From Dongia_A sp964542425 (GTDB lineage: Bacteria; Pseudomonadota; Alphaproteobacteria; Dongiales; Dongiaceae), in assembly GCA_964542425.1 (NCBI GenBank), contig CAZIUB010000027.1:43329-107328 (forward strand): 64,000 nucleotides of DNA, given 5' to 3'. This document shows positions 16,074 through 24,560 of this stretch, in pieces; positions within the stretch are counted from its first letter, which is position 1, and each line of letters opens with the position of its first letter. Made by a program: the position numbers and the translations under genes. Under the pieces are notes generated by a model. It worked only from the letters and a program-made list of their open reading frames with translations, was not told the origin of the DNA and did not search any database.

Positions 16074-17284
16074 GCCCCGTCCAGGCCATCACGACGCTCG
16101 ATGCGGGTGCAAGCGATCTTTCCGCGGCGCGATCCTATTTGCTGGGTGCGCTGGGCTTGGCCGGGCCATTGCTGTGCGCCGATGCGATGGCCGAAGCGGC
16201 GCGCGCGCTGGGCATGATCCAGATCGATTCGATCCGAGTGTGCGGTTTGCGCAGCCACGAGATCGCCTGGGTCGCGCGCGGCGAGGCCCCCGTCTCGGCC
16301 TATTACGACCTCCTCTATCGCCGGCGCGAATTCGTCGAAATGCATTACCCTATGTTCGCGATCCGGCGCGATTGGCTCTCCTGGTTCCAGCAGGACTTCG
16401 CCAAGATGATCGTCCGGCGCGAACGCTTGCGCGAATTGCGCCCGCTGATGCGCCGATTGAAGAGACACATTCGCGATCACGGCCCGGTCACGCCGGCCGA
16501 TTTCGAATCCGAGCGTGTCCCCGGCGGTTTCAGTACCGTGAAGGCGACCACGCTCGCCTTGGAATACCTGTATTGCCTGGGCGATCTGCAGATCGCCGGA
16601 AGGACCAGTCATTTCCACCGCGTGTTCGATTTGACCGAGCGGGTCGCGCCGGAAATTCTCGAGGCCCCCAAGGCCAAGCGCGAAACCCTCGCGGCCTTTT
16701 GCGTGCATTCCGCCGCGATGGTGCTGAAGCTTGCCACAAGCGAACAATTGGCCAGGCGCGCCGCCCATCATCTTGGCACCTGGCGAGGGGGCTTGCCGAT
16801 CGCGCGCAAGGCGCTCGATCAGGCCCTGGCCGAGGGGGTCGTTGTCGAATCGGGGTTTGCCCGAACTTCCGAGGGCGAGCCGTTCCTGATCCCGGCCGAG
16901 CACGCGGCCGGGGCGCCGCCCGCCCTCGATGACACCATCCGTTTGATCCCGCCGCTGGACAATTTGCTGTTCAGCCGGTCGCGCTTCGCCGAATTGTTCG
17001 GATTGAGTTACAAATTCGAGGCCTACACGCCGCGCCATCTCCGGCGCTTCTATTTCGCGCTGCCGATCCTTTATCGGGATCGCGTCATCGGTCTGATCGA
17101 TGCCAAGAAGGACGGGGAGACCTGGCAGGTAGTCGAGCTGGAGATCGAGCGGGGCGCGCCAATGGACGAACTTCGCCACGCCCTGCGCCGACTGGCCGGC
17201 ATCGCCGGCGCCAACAAGATCGCCTGCGCCAACACCATTCCCGGCCCTTGGCGCAAGGCGCTGAACGGACGTTTGGATCGGTAA
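16070..17284 (+). CDS. YcaQ/AlkX-type winged-helix DNA glycosylase family protein
   Basis: 404 residues. The start GTG at 16070 overlaps the cobT stop (GTGA), so translational coupling is likely. The family hallmarks are ALGMIQIDSIRVCGLRSHE near the N-terminus, YYDLLYRRREFVEMHYPMFA with the conserved acidic/aromatic residues, and IRLIPPLDNLLFSRSRFAEL. E. coli YcaQ is reported to unhook interstrand DNA crosslinks. There is no evident functional link to cobalamin. The gene ends 27 bp before repeat A-9. Confidence 0.85.
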   Translation: MSPVQAITTLDAGASDLSAARSYLLGALGLAGPLLCADAMAEAARALGMIQIDSIRVCGLRSHEIAWVARGEAPVSAYYDLLYRRREFVEMHYPMFAIRRDWLSWFQQDFAKMIVRRERLRELRPLMRRLKRHIRDHGPVTPADFESERVPGGFSTVKATTLALEYLYCLGDLQIAGRTSHFHRVFDLTERVAPEILEAPKAKRETLAAFCVHSAAMVLKLATSEQLARRAAHHLGTWRGGLPIARKALDQALAEGVVVESGFARTSEGEPFLIPAEHAAGAPPALDDTIRLIPPLDNLLFSRSRFAELFGLSYKFEAYTPRHLRRFYFALPILYRDRVIGLIDAKKDGETWQVVELEIERGAPMDELRHALRRLAGIAGANKIACANTIPGPWRKALNGRLDR

Positions 17285-17310
17285 TGGACTTGTCGGCAAC
17301 CGTTGGGCTG

Positions 17311-17573
17311 GTACCCGCCGTCGCGGACCGATGATTGAACAACATGACCCCGCTAGTGTTCCGCAACCGACATTCCGCTCTAGGGGCATGCCCGCCCGGA
17401 ACACTAGCAAGATCATTGGCATATGTTGTGGTTCCAACGGGAATGATTTTCGAATCAAACGTTGGACCCACAACACTGGCACAATCCGGCGGGTACTATC
17501 ATTTTGTAGCGAGTGCCAACTTTCGTGGAAGCACCGGAGCGTTTCGTGTATCACGTTTTTTCGAAAGTTGGCC
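17311..17573 (+). repeat. Family A element, copy A-9, interrupted by B-1
   Basis: The left part (GTACCCGCCGTCGCGG... to 17352) and the right part (CCGGCGGGTACTATC... to 17573) reconstruct a normal family A copy once 17353-17479 is removed. Hairpin 1 is intact, with GGAG-N6-GTG. Confidence 0.88.
17353..17479 (+). repeat. Family B element, copy B-1, inserted into A-9
   Basis: Starts CTAGTGTTCCGCAACC and ends CACAACACTGG. Hairpin 1 arms are AGTGTTCCG and CGGAACACT. Hairpin 2 arms are GTTGTGGTTCCAAC and GTTGGACCCACAAC. Its position inside A-9 shows it arrived later. Confidence 0.88.
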
Positions 17574-17575
17574 CA

Positions 17576-17721
17576 GTACTCGCCGTCGCTGATGGATGGT
17601 TCGAGCCAAATGACCCCACCCATTCACGCCGGCGGGCGACTCATCGTTTCGCGGCATGTGGCCCAACTTTCGTGGAAGCACCGGAGCGTTTCGTGTATAA
17701 CGTTTTTTCGAAAGTTGGCAC
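17576..17721 (+). repeat. Family A element, copy A-10 (supplies a start for regB)
   Basis: Hairpin 2 (GTACTCGCCGTCG ... GCCGGCGGGCGAC), then hairpin 1 (CCAACTTTCGTGG ... TTCGAAAGTTGGC) with CGGAG-N6-GTG. It is tandem with A-9. The GTG at 17693 is in frame with the sensor kinase gene. Confidence 0.88.
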
Positions 17722-19081
17722 GCGCGATGATGCGATCATGGTGCAGGCGGTGCGGAAGGCCTTGGGCTACCGCGCGCCGGCCCAGCGCCGGCAGCGTGGC
17801 CGGGTGCGCCTGCGCACCCTGGTTGGATTGCGCTGGATCGCGGTCGCCGGACAATCGCTGGCGGTGGCGATCGTGCATTACGGGTTCGGTTATCCGCTGC
17901 CGATTGGCTATTGCGTGCTCGCCATCGCGGCTCTTGCCGGAATCACGCTGGCGGCGCAGTTGCGCCGCCACAGCGCCGACCGCCTGACCGACCGCGAGGC
18001 GGCCGCGTATCTGGCCTTCGACATTCTGCAATTGGCGGTGCTTCTGTATCTGACCGGGGGCCTCAACAATCCCTTCGCCATCCTGATCCTGGCCCCGGCC
18101 ACGGTTTCGGCGGCCGCCCTTTCTTATCGCTCCACCATGGGCCTGGCGCTGCTTGCCGGAATCAGCGTCTTGGTTCTCGCATTCGCGCATCTGCCGCTGC
18201 CGTGGCCGGGCGAAGGTTTCCAGATTCCCGCCCGGTTCGTCACCGGGCTGGCGATCGCCTTGGTGACGGCAATCATCTTCGTGACCTTCTACGTGTTCAG
18301 GGTGGCCGAGGAATCCCGCCGGCTCTCCGACGCGCTTTCCGCCGCCCAGGCGACGCTTGACCGCGAGCAGCGGGCCTCCTCGCTGGGGGCCCTGGCGGCC
18401 GCCGCGGCCCACGAATTGGGTTCGCCCTTGGGCACCATCTCGCTGGTTGCCAAGGAATTGGCACGCGAATTGCCGGTGACCAACCCGCATCGGGCCGATG
18501 TCGATCTCCTGGTCAGCCAGAGCACGCGGTGCCGGGAAATCCTGGCCGAGCTTTCGGCCCAGCCCCATCTCGACAAGGACCATTTCCTCATGCTGCCGAC
18601 CAAGGTCCTGGTCGAACTGGCGGCCGAGGCGCATCTTCGTCCCGGCATCCGCCTTTCGATCGATTTGGCGACCGATCCGGTCGAACCGCAGCCACCGCTC
18701 TTGCCCCGCCGGCCCGAGATTATGCATGGTCTGGGCAATCTGCTGCAGAACGCCATCGAGTTCGCGGCGAAGGATGTCCGGGTAACGATCGCATGGAACA
18801 GAAGCGAGATCGCCGTCACCATCGCCGATGACGGTCCGGGATTTCCCGATGACCTGCTCGGTCAGTTGGGCGATCCCTATGTGTCGCGCGACCAGTTGTC
18901 GGCGCATTCGGCGCGCCAGGGAGACCATATGGGATTGGGCGTCTTCATCGCGCAGAACCTGATCGAGCGCACCGGCGGCTGGGTAACGTTCCGGAACGCG
19001 TCTGGCGGTGGCGCGGTAGTGCGCGTGCATTGGCCGCGCGAGGCATTCGACCGAACCGAGGCGGTTGGCGGGAATACATGA
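17693..19081 (+). CDS. regB: Redox sensor histidine kinase RegB/PrrB/ActS
   Basis: 462 residues from GTG 17693, or 447 from ATG 17738. The N-terminal half has about six membrane segments and the ubiquinone-binding heptad GGLNNPF. The H-box is AAAAHELGSPLGTIS. The redox-active Cys is conserved in SQSTRCREILAEL. The ATP-binding part includes GLGNLLQNAIEFA and DDGPGFP. It senses respiratory redox state and phosphorylates RegA. The GTG start with GGAG 6 nt upstream lies in repeat A-10 and adds VYNVFSKVGTRDDAI in frame; ATG 17738 has no Shine-Dalgarno. The stop overlaps the regA ATG by 4 bp. Confidence 0.92.
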   Translation: MYNVFSKVGTRDDAIMVQAVRKALGYRAPAQRRQRGRVRLRTLVGLRWIAVAGQSLAVAIVHYGFGYPLPIGYCVLAIAALAGITLAAQLRRHSADRLTDREAAAYLAFDILQLAVLLYLTGGLNNPFAILILAPATVSAAALSYRSTMGLALLAGISVLVLAFAHLPLPWPGEGFQIPARFVTGLAIALVTAIIFVTFYVFRVAEESRRLSDALSAAQATLDREQRASSLGALAAAAAHELGSPLGTISLVAKELARELPVTNPHRADVDLLVSQSTRCREILAELSAQPHLDKDHFLMLPTKVLVELAAEAHLRPGIRLSIDLATDPVEPQPPLLPRRPEIMHGLGNLLQNAIEFAAKDVRVTIAWNRSEIAVTIADDGPGFPDDLLGQLGDPYVSRDQLSAHSARQGDHMGLGVFIAQNLIERTGGWVTFRNASGGGAVVRVHWPREAFDRTEAVGGNT

Positions 19082-19614
19082 ATGACGATGCGAAGAGCCT
19101 GTTGATCGTCGACGACGACGCGGTCTATCGCCAGCGCCTGGCACTGGCCATGGAGAAGCGTGGCTTCTCGGTCGGCCAGGCCGACAGCGTGGCCGCCGGC
19201 ATCGCCGCCGCCAAGACCGCGCCGCCGCGCTTCGCGGTCCTCGATCTGCGCCTGAACGATGGCTCGGGCCTGGACATCGTCACCGAGATTCGCGCCCTCC
19301 GACCGGGTTGTCGCGTGGTCATCCTCACCGGTTACGGCAACATCGCCACCGCGGTCGCCGCGATCAAGCACGGCGCGGTCGATTACCTGCCCAAGCCCGC
19401 CGACGCCGACCAGGTCGAGGCGGCGCTGCTCATGGACAAGAGCGCGCTCCCGCCCCCACCCGAACAGCCGATGACCGCCGATCGGGTGCGCTGGGAACAT
19501 ATCCAGCGCGTCTTCGAGCAATGCGACCGCAACGTCTCGGAAACCGCGCGCCGGCTGCGCATGCATCGGCGCACCTTGCAGCGCATCCTCGCCAAATACG
19601 CGCCCAGGGCCTAA
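19078..19614 (+). CDS. regA: Redox response regulator RegA/PrrA/ActR
   Basis: 178 residues. The receiver domain has the acidic pocket (LLIVDDDAVYRQRL), the phospho-acceptor Asp in FAVLDLRLNDGSG, Thr in VILTGYGN and Lys in YLPKPAD. A proline linker (ALPPPPEQP) is followed by a Fis-type HTH (NVSETARRLRMHRRTLQRIL). The length and the linker match RegA. The ATG overlaps the regB stop (ATGA), so the pair is translationally coupled. It globally controls redox-dependent genes such as oxidases and carbon/nitrogen fixation. Confidence 0.94.
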   Translation: MNDDAKSLLIVDDDAVYRQRLALAMEKRGFSVGQADSVAAGIAAAKTAPPRFAVLDLRLNDGSGLDIVTEIRALRPGCRVVILTGYGNIATAVAAIKHGAVDYLPKPADADQVEAALLMDKSALPPPPEQPMTADRVRWEHIQRVFEQCDRNVSETARRLRMHRRTLQRILAKYAPRA

Positions 19615-19628
19615 TCCCAGGGCCTAAA

Positions 19629-20882
19629 CTAGGTCCGACCGATTGTCGCCAGATCGGATTTCGGCGTGCCGATCATGGCATCGATGGTGCGCCCCTGATA
19701 GAGCACGATGCCCAGGCTTTCCCCGGCCTGGATCGCCAATTCCGAATCCACCCGGCACAGGATAACGCGGTCGCGACCGATGCGCTTGACCGCCGCGCCC
19801 AAAGCCCGGCCGCGCTCGCCCTTGGTGTCGTCGAACAGGCTGGTGGACCAATTGATCTTGATCAAATCGAACCCCAGCCAGTCGCGGTCCAGCGCCGGCA
19901 GCAGCAGATGGTTGAGGCTGTCGATCGCCACCTTGTAGCCGCGCTCGCGCAGGAAATCGCGCGCGAACAGATAATCGGCTGGCGCGTTGAGGACATCGAT
20001 TCCCGGCAATTCCACGGCCAGCGAGCCGCGGTCGGGACGATTGGTTTCCTTGTCGAATTCGAGGAAATCCGCGCCCAGCACCGTGGTCACGTTGAGATTG
20101 AGCGCGGCCATGTTCAGCAACGTGTATGATTCGCGCCGCGCCATCAGGGCCAGCATGCGCCGATCGAGGTGGACGGTCAGGTGCCGGAACAGCCAAGCAT
20201 TCGAGGTCAGATCGAAGCCGGGCAGGATGGTCTTGGCCAGATAGAGCATCGAAAAATAGAGTTCGTGGTAGATCTTCTGCGGCTTGGCGCCGGCGATGAT
20301 GGCGCAAATGTCCTGGCGACGCAGCACATTGGCGAGGTCGGCCCGCTCGATCGCCTTCTCGAGCTGTTCCAGGTGCAAGGGCGTGATCCCTTCGCCCGGT
20401 GGCGCCTCGGCGTTCACCGCCGCCGCGGCCTGTTCTTTCGATCGCCGCCGTTCGATGCGCTCGGCATTCAGCCGTTCCACCCGCTGGCGCAAGGCCTGGT
20501 AGTCGCGCTCCACATGGTACCAAGTGCAAAACGCGCCCTCATCCGGTCCTTCCGCTTGGTTCTTGAATAACGGATCCTCGGAAAACAGGAATCGCACCTG
20601 CAGGACGCAGGAATCGATCTCCGCGACCTTGGCGCCCTTGACCAGGATCATCAATTCGCCGTTGTGCAACTCGTAGATGCCGGCGTCGAAGCGCCTGACC
20701 AGGGGCTCGAGCGTCTTCATGACGATCCGCGTGTGATGGGCCTGGCGATGATAGGGCCGAAGCAACGACAGATGCAGCTCGAGCGCGATCCAGCCGGCTC
20801 GATGGCGGTCCAGGCGCTCGACGAAATCCACCAGGATTTCCTCGAAGCTCATGGTCCGCGTGTCCTTGAACCATTCGCTCAC
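19629..20882 (-). CDS. Degenerate EAL-domain-like protein
   Basis: 417 residues, soluble. The C-terminal 200 residues look like a divergent EAL barrel: YLFARDFLRERGYKVAIDSL replaces the usual DDFG region and GFDLIKINWSTSL keeps the strand before the catalytic Lys. The EAL motif, the DD pair and most metal ligands are absent, so c-di-GMP hydrolysis is not expected. The middle contains a charged coiled-coil stretch (RQRVERLNAERIERRRSKEQ) and an acidic/Pro linker. The GTG at 20882 is the first start; ATG 20852 (MSFEEILV) is also possible. It converges with regA 15 bp away. The family call is tentative. Confidence 0.55.
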   Translation of the reverse strand: MSEWFKDTRTMSFEEILVDFVERLDRHRAGWIALELHLSLLRPYHRQAHHTRIVMKTLEPLVRRFDAGIYELHNGELMILVKGAKVAEIDSCVLQVRFLFSEDPLFKNQAEGPDEGAFCTWYHVERDYQALRQRVERLNAERIERRRSKEQAAAAVNAEAPPGEGITPLHLEQLEKAIERADLANVLRRQDICAIIAGAKPQKIYHELYFSMLYLAKTILPGFDLTSNAWLFRHLTVHLDRRMLALMARRESYTLLNMAALNLNVTTVLGADFLEFDKETNRPDRGSLAVELPGIDVLNAPADYLFARDFLRERGYKVAIDSLNHLLLPALDRDWLGFDLIKINWSTSLFDDTKGERGRALGAAVKRIGRDRVILCRVDSELAIQAGESLGIVLYQGRTIDAMIGTPKSDLATIGRT

Positions 20883-20946
20883 GTTGGGCTAGGCCTTGAC
20901 CGAGTTTCCCGCCATCGCGGCTGCCAACCCAGCTTGTAAAGTGGAC

Positions 20947-21621
20947 CTAACGCCGATGCAACCACCAGCCCTGCTCATTGATCGAGAACACCGGTTGGTA
21001 GTGGCGGATCGAATTGGCGGCGACGACGCTGGAAATCTGGTTGTCGAGCAGCATCGGCTCGTCGCCGACATAGACCACCAGCACGGCATGGCCGAGCTTG
21101 AGATTGAGGTCCTGGAGCGCCACCACCCGCATGTCCTCGACCGGCACCCCCAACGCCCTCAGGACCATGTATTTCGAGATCGCGTAATCCTCGCAATCGC
21201 CGTTTTTTTTCAGGAACTGGTAGGGTGTCGCCCAGAAATCCTCCTCGCCCCAATTGTTGATGTCGAGGGTGTAGCGCTTGCCGTTCATCGCCCGGTTGAC
21301 TTCCTTCAGTTGCGCCTTGAGGTCCCGGCCCTGGAGCTTTTCGAGGAATTCCTTCCAGCCCTTGGTCGTGCAGGTGGCGCTTTCGCACACCTTGGCCCCG
21401 CCCTCGAAGCGGGTTACCATGCCGGTCCACCGCGGGAACCGGTCCATCTTTTTCGAGGGTAGCTCGATGCTGCCAAAGATCTTGGGATATTTCCTTGCCT
21501 CGGCCGGCGCCGGAAGAATTGCCAGAGCGAGCGAGATGGTCGCCGCCAGGCCCAATCCAATCGCCTTTTTACGCCGTCGCTTCATGCCCGCAGTGCCAAC
21601 TTTCGAATATTCGTGGTCCAT
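20947..21621 (-). CDS. Bacterial transglutaminase-like cysteine peptidase (BTLCP) with signal peptide
   Basis: A papain-like triad is visible: Cys in KKNGDCEDYAISKYMVLR, His in KLGHAVLVVY and Asp in PMLLDNQISS, the signature of BTLCP peptidases (LapG-like). MKRRRKKAIGLGLAATISLALAILPAP is a Sec signal peptide ending AEA, so the enzyme is periplasmic. Two starts are in frame: ATG 21585 before MKRRRKK, with no Shine-Dalgarno, and ATG 21621 inside repeat A-11, with CGGAG 6 nt upstream, adding MDHEYSKVGTAG. The second has the better initiation signal and is annotated. LapG-type enzymes release surface adhesins under c-di-GMP control; no adhesin or LapD gene is adjacent. Confidence 0.85.
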   Translation of the reverse strand: MDHEYSKVGTAGMKRRRKKAIGLGLAATISLALAILPAPAEARKYPKIFGSIELPSKKMDRFPRWTGMVTRFEGGAKVCESATCTTKGWKEFLEKLQGRDLKAQLKEVNRAMNGKRYTLDINNWGEEDFWATPYQFLKKNGDCEDYAISKYMVLRALGVPVEDMRVVALQDLNLKLGHAVLVVYVGDEPMLLDNQISSVVAANSIRHYQPVFSINEQGWWLHRR

Positions 21622-21737
21622 GAAACACTCCGATGCTTCGACGAAAGTTAGCACATGCTACCAGATGATAGTACCCGCCGGCGTGTACTGGCCGGGTCAT
21701 TTGGTTCGAATCACCCATCAGCGACGGCGGGTACTGG
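21591..21737 (-). repeat. Family A element, copy A-11
   Basis: Hairpin 1 (GTGCCAACTTTCG ... CGAAAGTTAGCAC) adjoins the peptidase gene and hairpin 2 (AGTACCCGCCG ... CGGCGGGTACT) lies distal. It carries the CGGAG-N6-ATG used as a possible peptidase start. Confidence 0.88.
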
Positions 21738-21891
21738 ACCCCCGCGCTTGCCGCTCGCCTGCCCCCCACCATTCCGTCGGTGGCCGGGCGGCCGCGAAAG
21801 AATTATGATCACGTACATGCCTGGACAGGCAAGGTCGTGTTATGAATCCTTGTGATACCTTGGCGAATTGGGGGGGGCGGATCCAGTGACC

Positions 21892-24039
21892 ATGGATAGT
21901 GACGGCAAGGGTGCCACCGGCCTGTTCGAGGCCGAGGCGCAGCGGCGCGGCTTCGATCCCAGGATCGCGTTCCCGGTGATCGTGCTCGCATTGGTGGCGG
22001 TGATTGGAATCTGGGCCATCCAGGCCTTCGTGACCGAGGAGAAGCAGCGCGAACTGACGCAATGGCAGGTGCGCATGCGGATCGTCGCCGACAGCCGGGC
22101 GGCCGAGGTCGAACGATGGCTCGCACGCCATCTGGAGGATTTGAACTCGCTCGCCGCCAACGAATCCGTGCAGCTTTATGTGTCCTCGATCGCGGAACTG
22201 GGCGCCGACCCCAGCCAATCCGACCAGGTCGAGGGTTTTCGGGAATACCTGCGCAACCTGTTGCAGGTGACGGCGGCGCGCGGCGGCTATGGCGCCGACG
22301 GCGCCGAGCAACCCTCCTTCAACGAGAGCGTCGTGGGTACCGGTGGGATCGCCATCGTCGATGCCGATGGAAGGGTGGTCGCGACCTCGCCCGGCTCGCC
22401 GCCCATCGATGGCGCGATCAAGGCGTTTGTCGATTCCGTGGCGCCGGGCGCCGCCGCGATCTCGCCCCTCCACCTCGATGCCAAGGGCCGTCCGGCGATG
22501 ATCTTCACCGCGCCCTTGTTCGCGGTCCAGTCCGAGCAGGGTGCCGCCGACCAGATCGGGCGCATCATCGGCGTCAAGGAGGTGGATCGCGAGCTGTTCC
22601 CGCTGTTGCGCCAGCCGGGCGAGACCATCGGCAGCGCCATCACCGTGCTTCTGGCGCGCGCCGAAAACGAGGTCACGTATTTGTCGCCGATCGATGATCC
22701 GAGCCAGCCGGTCAAGCCGCTCGGCCTGGTGATGTCGCTGGATGCCCCCAGCGCCGCCGATTTGGACGCGGCTCTGGCGGTCGCCTCCCCCGGCGCGTTT
22801 TCGGCCGATCGCAAGAACTATCGCGCCGAACGCGTGCTAGTGATCTCGCGCGGGTTCGCGCAAGCGCCCTGGGTGCTGATGCACACCATCGCCTATGACG
22901 AGGCGCTGGGGCCGGCGGATACCAGGTTCCGGAACCTGGCCATCATGCTGGGACTGGCGCTGCTGGCGGTGGGGGGCGCGATTTTCGCCGTCTGGCGCCA
23001 TGGTTCCTCACGCCGAGCGACCGAAGCATCGCGCCGGCACCAGCATTTGGCCCAGCAATTCGAGGCCCAGAAGGATCTGCTGCAATTGGTGACCGACAGC
23101 CAACCGACCAGCATCTTTATCCTCGACCATGAACACCGCTTCCGCTTCGCCAACAGCCAGGCATCGAAACTGGCCGGCATTACCCCCCAGGAAATGCTGG
23201 GCAAGGAGATCCAGGCCGTGATCGGCCCGGCCCTGGCCAAGCGCTACGTCGCCTTGAACGACCAGGCGAGCGAGATCAACGCGCGGGTGGCCGACGTCGC
23301 CCGCCTCGTCGTCAATGACCAGACCAGGGTGGTGCAATCCGAGCATATCCCGCTTGCCGATCGCGCCGGCAAGCAGGTCGGTGTACTGACCGTGGAGCGC
23401 GACATCACCGATGTCGTGACCGAGCGCGAGAAGCGCGCGCGCACCCTGCAGAACCTGGTCAAGGCGCTGGTCGATGTGGTCGACAAACGTGATCCCTTCG
23501 CCGCCCGTCACTCGGTCCGCGTCGCCAAGGTGGCGCGCGCCGTCGCCACCGAGATGGGATTGACCGAAACCTATATCGAAACCGCGGAAACCGCCGGTAA
23601 TCTGCTCAATCTAGGCAAGATCATGATCTCGCCGGAATTGCTGGCCAAGACCGCCGATTTGACCGAGGACGAGCGCCGCCTGTTGCGCGATTCGATCCAG
23701 ATGAGCGCCGACATGCTTCAGGACATCGAGTTCGACGGCCCGGTCGTCGGCACTTTGCGCCAGGCGCAGGAACGCTGGGACGGCAGCGGACCCAAGGGCC
23801 TCAAGGGCGAGGAAGCGCTGGTCACCGCCCGCATCATCGGGGTGGCCAACGCCTTTGTCGGCATGGTCAGCGACCGCGCGTTCCGCCGGGCGCTTTCCAT
23901 CGATCAGGCGATCGAAAATCTGTTCAAGGACGCGGGCAAGGGTTTCGACCGGAAGGTGGTCGCGGCGCTGGTGAACTACCTGGACAACCGCGACGGTCGT
24001 GCCGCCCTTGAAGAAAGCGGGCTGGAGCCGGGAGCCTAG
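21892..24039 (+). CDS. Membrane sensor with periplasmic domain, PAS and degenerate HD(-GYP) domain
   Basis: 715 residues. TM1 (FPVIVLALVAVIGIWAI) and TM2 (LAIMLGLALLAVGGAIFAVW, about residue 350) frame a roughly 300-residue periplasmic sensor. A PAS domain (about 390-510, LLQLVTDSQPTSIFILDHEH) follows. The C-terminal HD-type domain (about 530-690) keeps RDPFAARHSVRVAKVARAVA and a GYP-like RWDGSGPKGLKGEE. However, the metal HD doublet is replaced (AGNLLNLGKI instead of xLLHDIGKI) and the HHE before the GYP loop is QERW. It therefore probably signals without phosphodiesterase activity. ATG 21892 was chosen; TTG 21868 is also in frame. It overlaps mmcB by 4 bp (convergent). Confidence 0.8.
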   Translation: MDSDGKGATGLFEAEAQRRGFDPRIAFPVIVLALVAVIGIWAIQAFVTEEKQRELTQWQVRMRIVADSRAAEVERWLARHLEDLNSLAANESVQLYVSSIAELGADPSQSDQVEGFREYLRNLLQVTAARGGYGADGAEQPSFNESVVGTGGIAIVDADGRVVATSPGSPPIDGAIKAFVDSVAPGAAAISPLHLDAKGRPAMIFTAPLFAVQSEQGAADQIGRIIGVKEVDRELFPLLRQPGETIGSAITVLLARAENEVTYLSPIDDPSQPVKPLGLVMSLDAPSAADLDAALAVASPGAFSADRKNYRAERVLVISRGFAQAPWVLMHTIAYDEALGPADTRFRNLAIMLGLALLAVGGAIFAVWRHGSSRRATEASRRHQHLAQQFEAQKDLLQLVTDSQPTSIFILDHEHRFRFANSQASKLAGITPQEMLGKEIQAVIGPALAKRYVALNDQASEINARVADVARLVVNDQTRVVQSEHIPLADRAGKQVGVLTVERDITDVVTEREKRARTLQNLVKALVDVVDKRDPFAARHSVRVAKVARAVATEMGLTETYIETAETAGNLLNLGKIMISPELLAKTADLTEDERRLLRDSIQMSADMLQDIEFDGPVVGTLRQAQERWDGSGPKGLKGEEALVTARIIGVANAFVGMVSDRAFRRALSIDQAIENLFKDAGKGFDRKVVAALVNYLDNRDGRAALEESGLEPGA

Positions 24040-24479
24040 ACTTCCGAATCGTCCAAGCGCGCCAAACGCCGGCTGGCGGTAAGCGCCAGATCGAGGATCA
24101 GGCTGCGCCGCCGATTGCCGTTGAGCAACGCCTCCGGCGCCTCGCGCGAAACCGAGCCGCCATGGGCATCGGCGATGATCAGCCCGGCATCTTGGGGCAG
24201 GATCTCGGCCGGAAAGCCGGGTTCCACCGCGAAATAGAAGCGATCGCAGTACTCCATGTACGCTTGCCACTTGCAATCGCCCAGAAAGTCGGCACGGCCG
24301 CTCTTGATTTCGACGATGACGATTCGGCCTTGGCCGTTGATCCCCAGTACATCGGCCCGCATGCCGTTGCCTAGAGCGAATTCCCCGACCGAAGCATAGC
24401 CCAGGGAATCCATCAGCCGCATGACCCCGCGGCGAATTCGCGGGGCGCGATCGGCAAGCTTGGCTTGCGTCTGGTTCAT
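24036..24479 (-). CDS. mmcB: MmcB family DNA repair protein
   Basis: 147 residues, a single compact domain matching the alphaproteobacterial MmcB family (former DUF1321). In Caulobacter this family belongs to the SOS-associated ImuABC/DnaE2-independent damage response. It shows a PD-(D/E)xK-like nuclease core: MRADVLGINGQGRIVIVEIKSGRADF, with the Asp, E-x-K and following acidic residue, and the family segment DCKWQAYMEYCDRFYFAV. The start is the ATG at 24479. The 3' end overlaps the sensor gene by 4 bp. I see no LexA box upstream. Confidence 0.85.
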   Translation of the reverse strand: MNQTQAKLADRAPRIRRGVMRLMDSLGYASVGEFALGNGMRADVLGINGQGRIVIVEIKSGRADFLGDCKWQAYMEYCDRFYFAVEPGFPAEILPQDAGLIIADAHGGSVSREAPEALLNGNRRRSLILDLALTASRRLARLDDSEV

Positions 24480-24560
24480 CCATCAAGCATGCCAATTTAG
24501 GCTGAGGCCGGCAATCCCGCCGCTTGTCGGGGCCGAGCGGGGCCATTATCAAGACACGCC

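Noticed and set aside
17311..17721. Integron attC sites
   Set aside because: The twin hairpins recall attC folding, but there is no GTTRRRY core, no gene cassettes and no integrase, and the elements flank housekeeping genes.
19629..20882. Active c-di-GMP phosphodiesterase
   Set aside because: The EAL motif and both Asp residues of the DDFG loop are not present, so activity cannot be claimed.
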